Shown: positions 7,206 to 17,620 of the stretch, piece after piece
Layout: every line of letters starts with the position of its first letter
How positions within the stretch are numbered: position 1 is the first letter of the stretch
Assembly: GCA_036389395.1 (NCBI GenBank)
Contig: DASVPY010000039.1
Location: 44,430-108,429, forward strand
Direction: 5' to 3'
DNA from: QHXQ01 sp036389395
GTDB taxonomy: Bacteria; Acidobacteriota; Blastocatellia; Pyrinomonadales; Pyrinomonadaceae
DNA: 64,000 nucleotides
Translations under genes and position numbers: made by a program
Notes under the pieces: generated by a model
Seen by the model: only the letters and a program-made list of their open reading frames with translations
The model's database searches: none
Told to the model about the DNA's origin: nothing

Positions 7206-9242
7206 ATGTCTAAGCTCTCCGCCTCCGCTTTGACCTTCGGGCTACTCGTCGCCTGCCTGCTGTCGGGCCTCGCGCCCGCGCCCGCCCGCGCCAGCGATGA
7301 CAAGGACTGGCGGCCGGTCGATCCGGCCGAGTTGGCCTTGAAAGCGCCCGTCGTCGAGCGCGACGCCGACGCCGAGGTGCTCTTCTGGGAGGCGCGCGTC
7401 GCCGACGAGTTGCAGGAGAATATTGAAAGCATCTACCCGCGCACGGTCATCAACCACTATCTGCGCATCAAGGTCTTCACCGACCGCGGGCGCGAAGCGC
7501 AGAGCAAGATCGACATCCCGTTCACCACCAGCGTGGACATCAAAGACATCGCGGCGCGCACCATCAAGCCCGACGGCGGGATCGTCGAGCTGGCGAAGAA
7601 GGATATTTTCGAGCGCACGATCATCAGGGCGGGCGGCGTGAAGGTGAAGGCCAAGTCGTTCGCCATGCCGGCGGTCGAGCCGGGCGCGATCATCGAGTAC
7701 CGCTGGCGCGAGGTGCGCAACTACAACCTCAGCTTCTTCGAGCGCCTCGACTTCCAGCGCGACATCCCCGTCCAGAGCGTGACCTACTACGTCAAGCCGC
7801 TCATCATCCCCGGCCTCGGCTTCCGCATGCAGTACTTCAACGGGCGCGTCGAGCAGGCGGCCGACAAGAAGGCCGGCCTCAGCTTCTCCATGCGCAACGT
7901 GCCCGCGTTCCACGAGGAGCCGAATATGCCGCCCGAGTATCAGGTGCGCCCCTACATGCTGATCTTCTACACGGCGGACGAGGAGGTGAGCAACGCCGAC
8001 GGCTACTGGGCCGGCTTCGGCAAGCGCATCTTCGACGACAACAAGGCGAGCCTGAAGGTCAAGGACGATGTCCGCGCCGCCGCCGCCGAGGCGGTCGGCG
8101 ACGCGCAGACGCCCGACGAGAAGCTCGCCCGCATCCTTGCCTACTGCCGCGCCAAGATCAAAAACTACCTGGACGACGCTTCGGGCCTCACCGACGCCGA
8201 CCGCGAGAAGATGAAGGAGAACAAGTCGCCCTCCGACACCTTGAAGCGCGGCGCGGGCACGGGGCGCGACATCGCGCTCCTGTTCGGGGCCATGGCCACG
8301 GCCGCCGGCTTCGACGCCCGCGTCGCGCGCGTCGGCGACCGCAGCCAGGCGTTCTTCGACAAGCGGCAGACCAACTCCTACTTCCTCTCCTCCTACGACA
8401 TCGCCGTCAAGGTCGGCGACCAGTGGCGGCTCATCGACCCGGCCAGCGCCTACGTGCCCTACGGCATGTTGCTCTGGCGCGAGGAGGGGCAGGAGGCGCT
8501 CGTCTCCGATCCGAAGGCCCCGTTCTTCGTGCGCGCCCCGCTGTCGGGCCCCGACAAGTCGGTCGAGCGCCGCACCGCGCGGCTGCGCCTGAGCGACGAC
8601 GGCACGCTCGAAGGCGACGTGCGCATCGAGTACACGGGCCACCTCGCCATGGACAAGAAGGAGTTGAACGACGACGACTCGCCCGCGCAGCGCGAAGAGA
8701 ACCTGAAAGAGCTAGTCAAGGCCCAGATGTCAACGGCCGAGCTGACGGACATCAAGGTCGAGAACGTGACCGACCCGGTCAAGCCGTTCGTCTACGCCTT
8801 CCACGTGCGCGTGCCCGGCTACGCCCAGCGCACCGGCAAGCGGCTCTTCTTGCAGCCCGGCTTCTTCAAGCACGGCGTCGGCGCGCTCTTCTCGGCCACC
8901 GACCGCCGCTTCGGCGTCTACTTCCACTACCCGTGGACGGAGGCGGACGACATCCAGATCGCGCTGCCCGCCGGCTTCAGCCTCGACAACGCCGACCAGC
9001 CGGGGCCGTTCGCGGCCGCCGACGTGAGCAAATACGACGTGGAGATCGGCCTCTCGGCGGACAACCGCACGCTCGTCTATAAACGGCAGTTCGTCTTCGG
9101 CTCGGCGACCGACGTGTCCTACTTCCGGCCCGAGTACTACGTGGGCATCAAGATGATCTTCGACGAGATGTACAAGCGCGACAACCACACCATCACGCTC
9201 AAGCAGGACGCGGCGAGCGCCGCCGCCACGCCAAAGCAGTAG
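7206..9242 (+). CDS. DUF3857 protein with degenerate transglutaminase domain, secreted
   Basis: A 678-residue exported protein: signal peptide at about 1-29 (LLVACLLSGLAPAPARA), DUF3857 beta domain at about 55-230, transglutaminase-like domain at about 285-420 and a C-terminal beta domain. Compared with the paralogue that follows, the catalytic Cys position is Gly (GTGRDIALLF, G353) and the His position is Ser (FLSSYDIAV). Only the Asp (LIDPAS, D411) is kept, so it is probably non-catalytic. The ATG at 7206 is preferred because the signal peptide starts there; an upstream GTG at 7155 is possible. It lies 25 bp before the next gene, so the two form an operon. Confidence 0.85.
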   Translation: MSKLSASALTFGLLVACLLSGLAPAPARASDDKDWRPVDPAELALKAPVVERDADAEVLFWEARVADELQENIESIYPRTVINHYLRIKVFTDRGREAQSKIDIPFTTSVDIKDIAARTIKPDGGIVELAKKDIFERTIIRAGGVKVKAKSFAMPAVEPGAIIEYRWREVRNYNLSFFERLDFQRDIPVQSVTYYVKPLIIPGLGFRMQYFNGRVEQAADKKAGLSFSMRNVPAFHEEPNMPPEYQVRPYMLIFYTADEEVSNADGYWAGFGKRIFDDNKASLKVKDDVRAAAAEAVGDAQTPDEKLARILAYCRAKIKNYLDDASGLTDADREKMKENKSPSDTLKRGAGTGRDIALLFGAMATAAGFDARVARVGDRSQAFFDKRQTNSYFLSSYDIAVKVGDQWRLIDPASAYVPYGMLLWREEGQEALVSDPKAPFFVRAPLSGPDKSVERRTARLRLSDDGTLEGDVRIEYTGHLAMDKKELNDDDSPAQREENLKELVKAQMSTAELTDIKVENVTDPVKPFVYAFHVRVPGYAQRTGKRLFLQPGFFKHGVGALFSATDRRFGVYFHYPWTEADDIQIALPAGFSLDNADQPGPFAAADVSKYDVEIGLSADNRTLVYKRQFVFGSATDVSYFRPEYYVGIKMIFDEMYKRDNHTITLKQDAASAAATPKQ

Positions 9243-9267
9243 CGGGGCCGGCGCGAAAGGGGGAAGT

Positions 9268-11241
9268 ATGTTTTACCGTCCACTCATGCTGTGCGGGCTG
9301 TTCCTCGCGCTCGCGTGCGGCGCGGCGCGGGCCGCGGGCGACGACGTGCCCGGCTGGTTGCAGCAGGCGGCCGCGGCCGGCGCGCCCGCCTACGATAAGA
9401 CGGTCAAGGCGGTCGTGCTCCACCACGAGCAGCACGTCGCGGTCGGCGCGGACGGCCGCGTCGTGACCACGACCACCTACGCCGTCCGCGTGCTGACGCG
9501 CGAGGGGCGCGAGTACGCGCGCGCCGCCGAGACCTATCTGACCGACGGCGGCAAGGTGCGCGAGTTGAAGGCCTGGCTCATCCGCCCGGCGGGGCAGGTG
9601 CGGCGCTACGGCAAGGACGAGACGGCCGACGTGGCCGCCAGCCCGGACGACATCTACAACGAGCTGCGCGTGCGCCTCATCCTCGCGCAGGACGACGCCG
9701 AGCCGGGGGCCGTCTTCGGCTACCAGTCGATCACCGAGGATCGCTCGTGGAACAGCCAGACCGGCTGGCTGTTCCAGGACGAGCTGCCGACGCGCGTCTC
9801 GCGCTTCACGCTCCAGTTGCCGGCGGGCTGGCGCGCGCGCGGCATCACCTTCAACCACGCGCCCGTCGAGCCGGCGGTGAGCGGCGCGAGCTACGCGTGG
9901 GAGTTGCGCGATCTGCCGGCGGTCGCCGCCGAGCCGTCCAGCCCCGCCTGGACGAACATCGTGCCGCGCCTGGCCGTCAGTTATTTCCCGCCCGAGGGCG
10001 TGTCGGTCGCGGGCGTCCGCCCGTTCGCCGACTGGACGGACGTGTCGCGCTGGGTGACGGAGCTGGCCGATCCGCAGGCGGACTCGAACGACGCGCTCGC
10101 CACCAAGGCCATGCAACTGACCCAGGGGGCGAAGACCGAGCTGGAGAAGATTCAGGCCGTCGCGCGCTTCGTGCAGGGCATTCAGTACATCTCGATTGAC
10201 CTCAGCGTCGGGCACGGCGGCGGCATCCGGCCGCACGCCGCCACCGAAGTCTTCGCCAAGGCCTACGGCGACTGCAAGGACAAGGCGAACCTGATGCGCG
10301 CGCTGCTCAGGGTGGTCGGCATCCAGTCGTACCTGGTGGCGATCTATTCGGGCGACCCGAACTACGTGCGCGAGGAATGGGCCTCGCCGGGCCAGTTCAA
10401 CCACTGCATCATCGCCGTCAGGGTCGGCGCGGAGACGCAAGCGCCGACCATCGTCCGGCACCCGAAGCTCGGCCGGCTCCTCGTCTTCGACGCGACCGAC
10501 CCGGACACGCCCGTCGGCGACCTGCCCCATCACGAGCAGGGCAGCCTGGCCCTGATCGTCGCGGGCGCGGACGGCGCGCTGCTGCGGATGCCGACCACGC
10601 CGCCCGAGGCGAACCAGCTTGAGCGGCAGGCGGAAGTCACCCTGGCGGCGGACGGCGCGATCAGCGCGACGCTGCGCGAGCGGGCGCGCGGGCAGGCGGC
10701 GGCCGGCTACCGCGGCGAGTTCAAACACCTCTCGCGGCCCGAGTACCAGCAGACCATCCAGGCCTGGGTCGCGTCGGGCGTGAACGGGGCGCGGGTGACG
10801 AAGGTCGAACCGGCGGACGAGCACGACGAGGGGCGCTTCGCGCTCGACATCGAGTTCTCGGCCGAGCGCTACGGGCAACTGATGCAGGATCGCCTGCTGG
10901 TCTTCAAGCCGGCGCTCGTCTCGCGCCGCGAGGCGCTGGTGCTGACCGCGGCGGCGCGGCAGCACCCGGTCGTCCTCAGCCCGCTGGCCTACACCGAGAC
11001 GGTCACGGTCAAACTGCCGGCCGGCTTCGAGGTGGACGAACTGCCCGACGCCGTCAAGCTCGACGCGCCCTTCGGCTCCTACGCCGCCACCTACGTCGTC
11101 AAAGACGGGCAGCTCCAGTTCACCCGCACGCTCGTCCAGCGCGCCGCCACCGTCCCGCCCGATCAGTACCAATCCGTGCGCGGCTTCTTCGAGCGCATCC
11201 GCGCCGCCGAGCAAGCGCCCGTCGTCCTCGCGCGCAAGTAA
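9268..11241 (+). CDS. DUF3857 / transglutaminase-like protein, secreted
   Basis: A 657-residue paralogue of the preceding protein with signal peptide (LCGLFLALACGAARAAG), DUF3857 at about 45-215 and a transglutaminase core whose triad is visible: C336 (AYGDCKDKANL), H379 (QFNHCIIAV) and D408 (LLVFDATDP). It therefore looks like an active papain-fold enzyme of the periplasm or cell surface, perhaps acting on peptides or cross-links; the substrate is unknown. The 5' end shares a 14-bp identity with the sequence at the upstream alternative start (TGTTTTACCGTCCA), a trace of duplication. It ends just before a long hairpin. Confidence 0.88.
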   Translation: MFYRPLMLCGLFLALACGAARAAGDDVPGWLQQAAAAGAPAYDKTVKAVVLHHEQHVAVGADGRVVTTTTYAVRVLTREGREYARAAETYLTDGGKVRELKAWLIRPAGQVRRYGKDETADVAASPDDIYNELRVRLILAQDDAEPGAVFGYQSITEDRSWNSQTGWLFQDELPTRVSRFTLQLPAGWRARGITFNHAPVEPAVSGASYAWELRDLPAVAAEPSSPAWTNIVPRLAVSYFPPEGVSVAGVRPFADWTDVSRWVTELADPQADSNDALATKAMQLTQGAKTELEKIQAVARFVQGIQYISIDLSVGHGGGIRPHAATEVFAKAYGDCKDKANLMRALLRVVGIQSYLVAIYSGDPNYVREEWASPGQFNHCIIAVRVGAETQAPTIVRHPKLGRLLVFDATDPDTPVGDLPHHEQGSLALIVAGADGALLRMPTTPPEANQLERQAEVTLAADGAISATLRERARGQAAAGYRGEFKHLSRPEYQQTIQAWVASGVNGARVTKVEPADEHDEGRFALDIEFSAERYGQLMQDRLLVFKPALVSRREALVLTAAARQHPVVLSPLAYTETVTVKLPAGFEVDELPDAVKLDAPFGSYAATYVVKDGQLQFTRTLVQRAATVPPDQYQSVRGFFERIRAAEQAPVVLARK

Positions 11242-11255
11242 CGCGACCGGACATT

Positions 11256-11323
11256 AACCACGAAGACACGAAGACACGAAGACAGGCACGAGCTTTTCTT
11301 CGTGTCTTCGTGTCTTCGTGGTT
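11256..11323. repeat. CACGAAGA-type hairpin between convergent genes
   Basis: A perfect 26-bp stem, left arm 11256-11281 made of CACGAAGA units, right arm 11298-11323, with a 16-nt loop. It separates two convergent genes, and its right arm covers part of the stop codon of the minus-strand gene. Confidence 0.92.
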
Positions 11324-12392
11324 ATTTGGCGGGCGGCTTGTCGTCGGGGGGCAGGTACTTGATGAGCCATTGGTTGAAGCTGAACGCCGGATCGATGGCA
11401 AACGGCAGCGCCGCGATGACCGGCGCGATGCGCTGGCGCACGGCGGCGAGCGCGGCCGCTTCGGTCGTCGCGCCGTCGTAATTGAGGTCGCGGCCGCGCT
11501 GTGTGATGGTGCAGTAGGGCAGCGTGACGCGGTCGCCCGGTTGCAGGACGATGAGGTTTGTCTGGAAGCCGCCGCCGTAGTGCGAGCTGAAGCGCGGCGG
11601 GTCGCCGTCGAGTTGTTCCACGTCTTCGTGGTAGGCGAGCACGGTGAGCGGCGTGCCCGGCGCGACGATGAGGACGGGCGTGCCGCCCGCCTTCGGCGCG
11701 GGCTGCTCCGTCTCGCCGGGCGCGCGCGACGCGAGCGCGAGGTTCAAACGGCCCGGACGCACCGCCTCGAAGGTCGCGGAGAAGGTGAGCGTGTAGCCGA
11801 GCGCGCGGTGCGGCGAGTTGTAGACCGAGCGCCCGACGTAACGCAGGTACGGGGCGGCGGGGTTCGCCACCGGACTCAGCTCAAGCCGCTCGTCCGGCTC
11901 CGTGTAGGGCGGCGTCTCCCACAGGCCGGCGTCATAAGTGCCGCGGGTGAGCGTGAACGTGTGCGCGCTGTGGCCGTCCAGCGCGACGGGCAGGATGAGC
12001 GTATCGCCGAGACAGATGTAAGCGCCGGGCGCGTCGGGCTTGCGCCGGCAGCCGCGCGGGCCGACCGTGAAGCCGAGCGTGCGGACGCCGTGCGTGTACA
12101 TCGGATCGCTGTGCTTGTAACGGTAGCGGAGCGCGTACGTGCCGGCGCGCTTCGGGCGGACGTGCGCAAGCCAGTAGCGCCCGCCCGTGTGCTCCGAATC
12201 GTTCTGCGCGAACTCGTCGCGCACCAACTCTAACTCGGCGGCGCAGGCGTCGTCGAACGCGCGCCGCAAGGCGGCCGCGTCGGGCGGCGCGGGCCGCGCA
12301 GCCTTTTGCCCCGCGGCCGGCGGCGCGAACGCGCACGTCGCCACGAGCGCGCCCAACGTGAACGCGGCGGCCAGTCGTCTGACAATCACCAA
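11322..12392 (-). CDS. Secreted hypothetical protein (356 aa)
   Basis: Not a family I recognise. An N-terminal signal peptide is clear (LAAAFTLGALVATCAFAPPAAG, cut near residue 28). The rest is beta-rich with repeated aromatic/threonine patterns (GTYALRYRYKHS, HTFTLTRGTYD, YLRYVGRSVYNSPH). Four cysteines could form disulfides in the periplasm (GPRGCRRK, AYICLGD and others). It is the last gene of a co-directional minus-strand run. Its TAA stop lies within the end of a hairpin arm, so the 3' end of the transcript forms that structure. Confidence 0.7.
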   Translation of the reverse strand: MVIVRRLAAAFTLGALVATCAFAPPAAGQKAARPAPPDAAALRRAFDDACAAELELVRDEFAQNDSEHTGGRYWLAHVRPKRAGTYALRYRYKHSDPMYTHGVRTLGFTVGPRGCRRKPDAPGAYICLGDTLILPVALDGHSAHTFTLTRGTYDAGLWETPPYTEPDERLELSPVANPAAPYLRYVGRSVYNSPHRALGYTLTFSATFEAVRPGRLNLALASRAPGETEQPAPKAGGTPVLIVAPGTPLTVLAYHEDVEQLDGDPPRFSSHYGGGFQTNLIVLQPGDRVTLPYCTITQRGRDLNYDGATTEAAALAAVRQRIAPVIAALPFAIDPAFSFNQWLIKYLPPDDKPPAK

Positions 12393-12427
12393 CGCTCGTC
12401 CTCCTTGAGACTTTCAGTCTCCGACGT

Positions 12428-13321
12428 TCAGTACGTCGGCTCCTGACGAACGTCGTCGGCGTCCGGGTCTTGCAGCGCGCGCTGGCGGTAGGCTTCGCGC
12501 AGGCGCAGCGCGACGCTGCCGGCGGGCACGCTGTAGCGGTGGAAGTCGTAGGTCGTGACCAGCCCGACGCCGAGGCTCGCGGAGGTGAGGAAGATTTCGT
12601 CGGCGTCGCCCAGGTGCGCCAGATCGAAGACGCCTTCGACGACCGGGTAAGCCAACTCGGCCGCGAGTTCGAGCACGCACGCGCGGGCCGTGCCGGCGAG
12701 CGCGCCCGTCGAGAGCGCGGGCGTGTAGACCGTGCCGTGCGCGACCCAGAAGAGGTTCGCCGTCGTGGCCGAGACGACCTCGCCGCGCTCGTTCAGCCGC
12801 ACGGCCTCGTCGAAGTCGCGTGCGTGCGCCTCCTCGCGCGCGAGCACCGCGTCGAGGTAGCTGACGCACTTGAGACCCGTGAGCGGCGCGTGCGTGTTGA
12901 CGCGGTAGGGCGAGAGCGTGAGCGCGTAGCCGGCGTCGGGTTCGGCGGGCGCGTCGGTCGTCGTGATCAGCAGATCGGTTTCCAACTCGTCGTCGGCGCG
13001 CGCGGCCGCGCGCCACGCGCCGCGCCCCGTCCGCGCCAAGAGCGCGACGCGCGCCAGCCCGCGCTCCACGTCGTTGGCCTCGACCAGCCGCAACAGCTCC
13101 GCGCCGACCGCCGCCTCGTCGAGCGCCGCGAGCCGCACGCCCGCGCGCTCGGCGTGCGCCGCGAGCCGCGCCCAGTGCTGCGGCCAGAGGAACGCGCGCC
13201 CGCCGCGCAACGCCACGACCGTGAACACGCCGCGCCCGTAGAGCGCCGCGCCCGTCACGGCGGGCAGCCGCGCCGCGCCCGCGGCGAGCAGCTCGAAGTT
13301 GTGACTGAGGCGCGCGTGCAT
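12428..13321 (-). CDS. Class IV PLP aminotransferase / aminodeoxychorismate lyase-like
   Basis: A fold-type IV PLP enzyme of 297 residues, cytoplasmic. The Schiff-base lysine is K151 (THAPLTGLKCVSYL). The phosphate/PLP-contact region is E181 (NERGEVVSATTANLF), with a downstream TSASLGV loop. Family members include branched-chain aminotransferase, D-amino-acid aminotransferase and 4-amino-4-deoxychorismate lyase (PabC). The length and the ERGEV.S.T.ANLFW pattern lean to PabC, which would feed folate synthesis, but specificity cannot be settled by eye. It is co-directional with purL upstream and separated from it by a repeat hairpin. Confidence 0.8.
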   Translation of the reverse strand: MHARLSHNFELLAAGAARLPAVTGAALYGRGVFTVVALRGGRAFLWPQHWARLAAHAERAGVRLAALDEAAVGAELLRLVEANDVERGLARVALLARTGRGAWRAAARADDELETDLLITTTDAPAEPDAGYALTLSPYRVNTHAPLTGLKCVSYLDAVLAREEAHARDFDEAVRLNERGEVVSATTANLFWVAHGTVYTPALSTGALAGTARACVLELAAELAYPVVEGVFDLAHLGDADEIFLTSASLGVGLVTTYDFHRYSVPAGSVALRLREAYRQRALQDPDADDVRQEPTY

Positions 13322-13333
13322 CTTGCTTGATCA

Positions 13334-13427
13334 CTTTGCGGCCCTTTGCTTCTCTTCGCGTCCTTTGCGGTTAAGTCCGGGATTTAACCGCAAAGGACAC
13401 AGAGAGGGCCGCGAAGGGCGCAAAGGG
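13334..13427. repeat. Imperfect intergenic hairpin (CTTTGCGG/CCGCAAAG type)
   Basis: A left arm at 13334-13374 (CTTTGCGGCCCTTTGC...) faces a right arm at 13384-13427 (TTAACCGCAAAGGACACAG...), with mismatches in the middle and a short loop. It fills the whole spacer between purL and the aminotransferase gene. Confidence 0.8.
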
Positions 13428-13429
13428 AG

Positions 13430-15811
<2,382 letters not shown>

Positions 15812-15812
15812 A

Positions 15813-15922
15813 AGGCAGTGACGAGTGACGAGTGACGAGTAAAGCAGTGACGAGTGACAAGTGACGAGTGACAAGCAAGGACTTGTCTTTAACTCGTCAC
15901 TCGTCACTTGTCACTCGTCACT
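15813..15922. repeat. GTGACGA heptamer hairpin between tlpA-like gene and purL
   Basis: Left side: GTGACGA/GTGACAA units from 15817 to about 15875. Right side: TCGTCAC/TTGTCAC units at 15891-15922. The array starts two bases from the purL ATG and overlaps the 3' end of the TlpA-like gene, encoding its last residues (VTSDK). Confidence 0.92.
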
Positions 15923-16614
15923 TTATCTATGGCGGCGCGCAGCGCGGCCGGTTTGACGCGCCCCTTGTGTTGGTAGACGACGCGCCCCTGCCGGTCGAAC
16001 AGGAAGGTCGCGGGCAGCTCGCCGCCCCAGGTCGGATCGACCGCGTTGATGACCGGCTCGGAGTCGGTCACGTTCAGGACGTAAGCGGGCATGGTCGCGC
16101 CCAACTCGCGCAGGAAGCGCGGCACGCCCCTGTTCGCCTCCGCCGGGTCGTCCACCGAGATGGCGGCGAACTCAAGCCCGCGCGCGTCGTAGTCGCGGTT
16201 GATCTTGATGAGATCGGGGAACTCTTCGCGGCACGGCTCGCACCAGGTCGCCCAGAAGTTGACGAGCAGCGGCCGGTCGTTCGGCGGCGCGCCGCGCGCG
16301 AGCAGACGCTTAACGCCCTCCGCGTCGAGCAGCGGCACGGGCGCGACCGCGGTCGCGCCCGGCGCGGTCGCGTCCGTTCCTGTGCGCGCCTTGCGACCGC
16401 GCGGCACGCGCCGCACGCCGCGCGCTTTGCGCTTCGGCTGGTAGACGCCGTCGGGCGCGGCGGCACGCGCGCTCGCCGACGTGCGAACGCGTGCGTCGCC
16501 CGACGCCCAGACCGCGCCGAGCGCGAGCGCGAACGCGAGCGCGCGCCGCGGCCACACGGCGGCCGGTTTGCGCCGCCGTCCGGTCGCAGCTAGTCTGCGC
16601 GGCTTGCGGCTCAC
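15904..16614 (-). CDS. TlpA-like thiol:disulfide oxidoreductase
   Basis: Exported thioredoxin-fold protein of 236 residues. The N-terminus is basic with a hydrophobic segment (ALAFALALGAVWASG, about 26-40) that acts as a signal or anchor. A long basic/Ala linker leads to the thioredoxin domain with active site W-C-E-P-C (C125, C128, in NFWATWCEPCREEFP) and the cis-Pro region GGELPATFLFD. Such proteins reduce or oxidise periplasmic cysteines, for example during cytochrome c maturation; no cytochrome genes are near. The start overlaps the upstream redoxin gene by four bases. The C-terminus (VTSDK) is encoded by the neighbouring repeat. Confidence 0.88.
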   Translation of the reverse strand: MSRKPRRLAATGRRRKPAAVWPRRALAFALALGAVWASGDARVRTSASARAAAPDGVYQPKRKARGVRRVPRGRKARTGTDATAPGATAVAPVPLLDAEGVKRLLARGAPPNDRPLLVNFWATWCEPCREEFPDLIKINRDYDARGLEFAAISVDDPAEANRGVPRFLRELGATMPAYVLNVTDSEPVINAVDPTWGGELPATFLFDRQGRVVYQHKGRVKPAALRAAIDKVTSDK

Positions 16615-17228
16615 GAGGCGCGCTTGATGGAGCAGCCGAAGGCTTTGGCTTCGGTCTTGGCGACGGGCTTGCCGGCGAGCAGTGCGTCGAGCGCGTCGCG
16701 CAGTTCGCTCGCCGTCACGTTGGTCGCGTTCTGCGCGTTGTCAATGCGCCCGTGGTAGACGAGCCGGCCCGCGGCGTCGAGCACGTAGGCTTCGGGCGTG
16801 CGCTCCGCGCCGAGGCGGTCGGCGACACGGTTGCCGTTGTCCTTCAGGATGGTGAAGGTCAGGCCCTTCGCGGCGGCGTGCTCTTTGACCTCCGTCGCCG
16901 GCTCGCTCACGTTCGCGTTGATGCCGACGACGTTGAAGCCGCGCGCCTTGTAGTCCTGATAGAGCTTCTCCATGCGCTCGTTGTAGGCGTTCGAGACGGG
17001 GCAGCGGGTGGCGATGAAGATCAGCACCGTGCCCGCCTTGCCCTTGAGCGAGGCGAGCGTGTGCGCGCGCCCGTCCGCGTCGGGCAGCGTGAAATCTTCG
17101 ACGGTCGCGCCGATGGCGACCGGCGCGGTCGTGTCGGCCGCGCCCGCGCGCGCGGGCACGAACAGCGCGCCGGACGCGAACGCCAGCGCGAGCACGAGCG
17201 TCAGGCCGGATGCGTGCAGTCGGTTCAT
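16611..17228 (-). CDS. Redoxin / AhpC-TSA-like thioredoxin-fold protein, secreted
   Basis: A 205-residue exported protein with signal peptide (LTLVLALAFASGALFVPARA). The thioredoxin-fold domain has FTLPDADGRAHTLASLKGK and a single-cysteine active site, C76 in ATRCPVSNAYNERM (resembling the peroxiredoxin-like family with TxCPVS). A conserved C-terminal cysteine, C199 in FGCSIKR, may be the resolving partner. It overlaps the TlpA-like gene by four bases, suggesting a two-gene periplasmic redox unit. A peroxide-reductase role is plausible; the substrate is unproven. Confidence 0.85.
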   Translation of the reverse strand: MNRLHASGLTLVLALAFASGALFVPARAGAADTTAPVAIGATVEDFTLPDADGRAHTLASLKGKAGTVLIFIATRCPVSNAYNERMEKLYQDYKARGFNVVGINANVSEPATEVKEHAAAKGLTFTILKDNGNRVADRLGAERTPEAYVLDAAGRLVYHGRIDNAQNATNVTASELRDALDALLAGKPVAKTEAKAFGCSIKRAS

Positions 17229-17620
17229 CTCTGGTCACACTCCTTCGTTTCAACAGACTTGCCAACGGGAAGGCGCAAGATTAACAGTACGGGAAAAGCC
17301 GTGACAAGTGGAAAGGCAGAAGACAAGAGTCAGAAGCCGGAAGCCGGAAGAATAAGAGCGGCCGCCGGAGCGGAAGAGGTTGACCATACCGTGAGCGTCT
17401 ACTGCCTCTCAAGTGGTTGAGCCACCACCTAAAATGTTCGCGTGCGCTGCAACTTACGGTAATATGGCCGCCATCCAGGGGCGTGCCCTATGTCACTTTC
17501 GACCGTTAGCTGAAAACGACGCAGAGTGCCGAGGCAATATTTTGGTGTTTTTGTGGTTTGACGCTAATGGAGTGTTGATATTCACAAACTACAAAATCGT
17601 GCTGCCGTGCGGAGAATCTT
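17229..17620. other. AT-richer gap with a single repeat arm
   Basis: This 390-bp gap holds a one-armed repeat at about 17300-17350 (CAGAAGC/CCGGAAG-type units) and then visibly AT-richer sequence that continues into the radical SAM gene. TTGACG at 17558 followed 17 bases later by TTCACA is a weak promoter candidate. A short frame crossing the radical SAM start (17413-17673) has no support. Confidence 0.5.

Noticed and set aside
15812..15907. N-terminal extension of PurL by 32 residues
   Set aside because: The residues are translated GTGACGA repeat; the canonical PurL start is at 15811.
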